A DNA stretch of 6,818 nucleotides from positions 1-6,818 of the forward strand of contig JAADEN010000184.1 in NCBI GenBank assembly GCA_013153375.1. Direction: 5' to 3'. A program made the translations under genes and the position numbers. The notes below the pieces were generated by a model. The model was not told where the DNA came from. It saw nothing but the letters and a program-made list of their open reading frames with translations, and searched no databases. This stretch comes from Chloroflexota bacterium (GTDB lineage: Bacteria; Chloroflexota; Anaerolineae; Anaerolineales; DRMV01). Shown here piece after piece: positions 5,587 to 6,818 of the stretch. Every line of letters begins with the position of its first letter. The first letter of the stretch is position 1.

Positions 5587-6477
5587 ATGAACGCCCAAGC
5601 CTCCTCCCGACGCCATTATGCCGCGCTGGGGGCCGGCCTGACGGCCGCGTCCATCTGGGGCGCGATGTATGTGGTCAGCAAGGCCGTCATGGCCGTGGTG
5701 CCGCCGCTGACCCTGCTGAGCGCGCGGCTGGTGCTGGGCGCGCTGGCGCTGGCGCCCTTCCTGCGCTGGGGGAACCGCCCTCCGGGCCGGGCCTGGCCCC
5801 GCATTTTGGCCGTGGGCGCGGTGGGCTACGGCCTGTCGTTGAGTTTGCAGTTCGTGGGCACCCATTGGTCCACCGCGGCCAACGGCGCGCTGGTCACCAC
5901 CGCGACGCCGGCCTTCGTGTTCCTGTTCGCCCGCGCGCTGCTGCGGGAGCGCATCCCGCCGCGGCGCTGGGCCGCGCTGGCCCTGGCCACCGCGGGTGTG
6001 CTGGTGGTGGTGGACCCGCGGCAGGCCCGCCTGGATCCGACCTTGTTCTGGGGCAATGTGCTGCTGGCCCTGGCCGCGCTGACCTGGGCCCTCTACTCGG
6101 TGCTGGTGGGCCAACTGGCGCGCGAGCACGACCTGCTGTGGGTCAGTGTAGGCGCGTTCGTGGGCGGCCTGCTGCTGGCCCTGCCCGCCAGCGCCTACGA
6201 GTTGACCACCGCGGGCCTGGGCGGGCCGCTGACGGGCCGCGTGGTGGCCGGCGTGCTGTTCGTGGGCCTGGGCTCCACCGCGCTGGCCATGGCCCTGTGG
6301 AACTACGCGTTCGCGCGCCTGCCTGCGGGCGTGGCCGGGCTGACCTTCTTCGCCCAGCCCCTGGTGGGCACCCTGCTCAGCGCGTGGTTCCTGCACGAGC
6401 CGCTGACGCCTGCGTTTTGGCTGGGCGCGGCCCTCATCGTCCTGGGCGTGCTGTGGGCCACGCAAGAGGGCGCCTGA
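5587..6477 (+). CDS. EamA/DMT-family transporter, substrate unknown
   Basis: A 296-residue integral membrane protein of the drug/metabolite transporter superfamily, made of two EamA repeats (about 14-144 and 155-292) with roughly ten helices. The first repeat opens with AASIWGAMYVVSKAVM (20-35), the usual WG-...-K signature of helix 1, and closes with AGVLVVV. The second opens with ALTWALYSVLVG (164-175) and ends with FFAQPLVGTLLSAWFLHEPLTPAFWLGAALIVLGVL (254-289), where the glutamate after the ninth helix and the following GAALI-GV stretch are typical. Such proteins usually export amino acids or small metabolites; nothing visible gives the substrate. AGGAG at 5577-5581, five bases upstream, supports the ATG. 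It begins 38 bp after mltG with no convincing terminator between, so it may be the last gene of that operon. Confidence 0.92.
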   Translation: MNAQASSRRHYAALGAGLTAASIWGAMYVVSKAVMAVVPPLTLLSARLVLGALALAPFLRWGNRPPGRAWPRILAVGAVGYGLSLSLQFVGTHWSTAANGALVTTATPAFVFLFARALLRERIPPRRWAALALATAGVLVVVDPRQARLDPTLFWGNVLLALAALTWALYSVLVGQLAREHDLLWVSVGAFVGGLLLALPASAYELTTAGLGGPLTGRVVAGVLFVGLGSTALAMALWNYAFARLPAGVAGLTFFAQPLVGTLLSAWFLHEPLTPAFWLGAALIVLGVLWATQEGA

Positions 6478-6500
6478 CCGTCCAGGGCGGGCGCTCGTGG

Positions 6501-6506
6501 TAGAAT
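6501..6506 (+). promoter_or_regulatory. -10-like box immediately before the probable recG start
   Basis: TAGAAT lies in an AT-rich stretch (6501-6511) within otherwise GC-rich DNA, ten bases before the ATG at 6517. A start of transcription about seven bases downstream would fall near 6513, giving a leader of only a few bases. No good -35 is visible at 16-18 bp spacing (it reads CCGTCC). No Shine-Dalgarno sequence lies between the box and the ATG, which fits a leaderless or nearly leaderless message. Confidence 0.5.
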
Positions 6507-6516
6507 AAAATCCGCT

Positions 6517-6818
6517 ATGAACACGGCATTGACCAAACTGCGCAAATTCTTGGAATTGGAAGCCCAGCGCGGCTACGACAATCGGGCCGTGACCCGCGGT
6601 CTGGAGAGCATCCTGCACACCTGGCCGCAAGAGGCCCGCAGCCAGGGCGTGCCCGAGGCCGTGGTGCAACAGGTGGTGGACGGGTTGCAGGGCTACGCGG
6701 CGCTGGATCCCGAGGCGCGCGCGGCCCGGCTGCGCGCGCTGTGGGACGCGCTGCACCAGGCGTTGCCGGAGCACTGGCCCGCCCATCCCGGCGACGAGGG
6801 CGCGGCGCGGCCCCGGCG
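6517..6818 (+). CDS. recG: Probable ATP-dependent DNA helicase RecG, N-terminal part (partial)
   Basis: The first 100 codons of a gene that runs off the window. The opening MNTALTKLRKFLELEAQRGYDNRAVTRGLESI resembles, as I recall, the extra N-terminal helical region of RecG in Chloroflexota (a K-LELE-RGYDNRAV-GGL pattern) that precedes the wedge/OB domain. RecG remodels stalled replication forks and Holliday junctions. No helicase motif is within the window, so the call rests only on this lineage-specific N-terminus. The visible part is soluble, mostly helical and rich in Ala, Arg and Glu, turning Pro/Gly-rich near the edge. No Shine-Dalgarno sequence precedes the ATG; a -10-like TAGAAT lies ten bases upstream. 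If wrong, it is a hypothetical helical protein. Confidence 0.62.
   Translation, partial: MNTALTKLRKFLELEAQRGYDNRAVTRGLESILHTWPQEARSQGVPEAVVQQVVDGLQGYAALDPEARAARLRALWDALHQALPEHWPAHPGDEGAARPR

Noticed and set aside
6470..6494. GCGCC/GGCGC pairing after the EamA gene as a terminator
   Set aside because: Five pairs with a 15-base loop and no directly following T-run; too weak to call.
5518..6786. Long - strand open frame (over 400 codons) opposite the EamA gene
   Set aside because: Rich in Gln, Arg, Gly and Ala with no recognisable domain; it mirrors the codon pattern of the transporter and is a typical high-GC shadow frame.

Overview
The window looks like ordinary chromosome from a high-GC bacterium, most likely a member of the Chloroflexota (Anaerolineae-like). 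That assignment is inferred from recalled protein resemblance (RuvX, MltG and the RecG N-terminus) and from base composition, not from a search. Genes are densely packed. I see no tRNA, rRNA, CRISPR array, insertion sequence or phage gene.

Layout. (1) Positions 1-1381 hold the end of nusG, then rplK (L11) and rplA (L1), all on the + strand, closed by a strong hairpin terminator that also serves the convergent gene. Each ribosomal protein gene is preceded by a hairpin of the same design. The first closely resembles the L1-binding stalk of 23S rRNA, so L1 probably represses translation of both genes by covering their ribosome binding sites. The usual next genes, rplJ and rplL, are absent. (2) Positions 1397-3006, on the - strand, hold a rhomboid intramembrane protease followed 26 bp later by a membrane-anchored Clp-fold serine protease of the SDH/SppA class. 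They look like one protease operon. (3) Positions 3007-3123 are a divergent promoter region with a clear -10 box on each strand. (4) Positions 3124-6477, on the + strand, hold a ParB/Srx-fold protein resembling the free serine kinases SerK and SbnI, then ruvX, mltG and an EamA-family transporter. The first three genes overlap and are probably translationally coupled. (5) From 6517 to the window end is the start of a gene that is probably recG, with a -10-like box so close to the start codon that its message would be nearly leaderless.

Most of the window is housekeeping: transcription and translation, RNA/DNA processing and cell-wall synthesis. The observations most worth following up are the duplicated L1-type RNA element, the possible free serine kinase with both expected acidic residues in place, and the paired membrane proteases.
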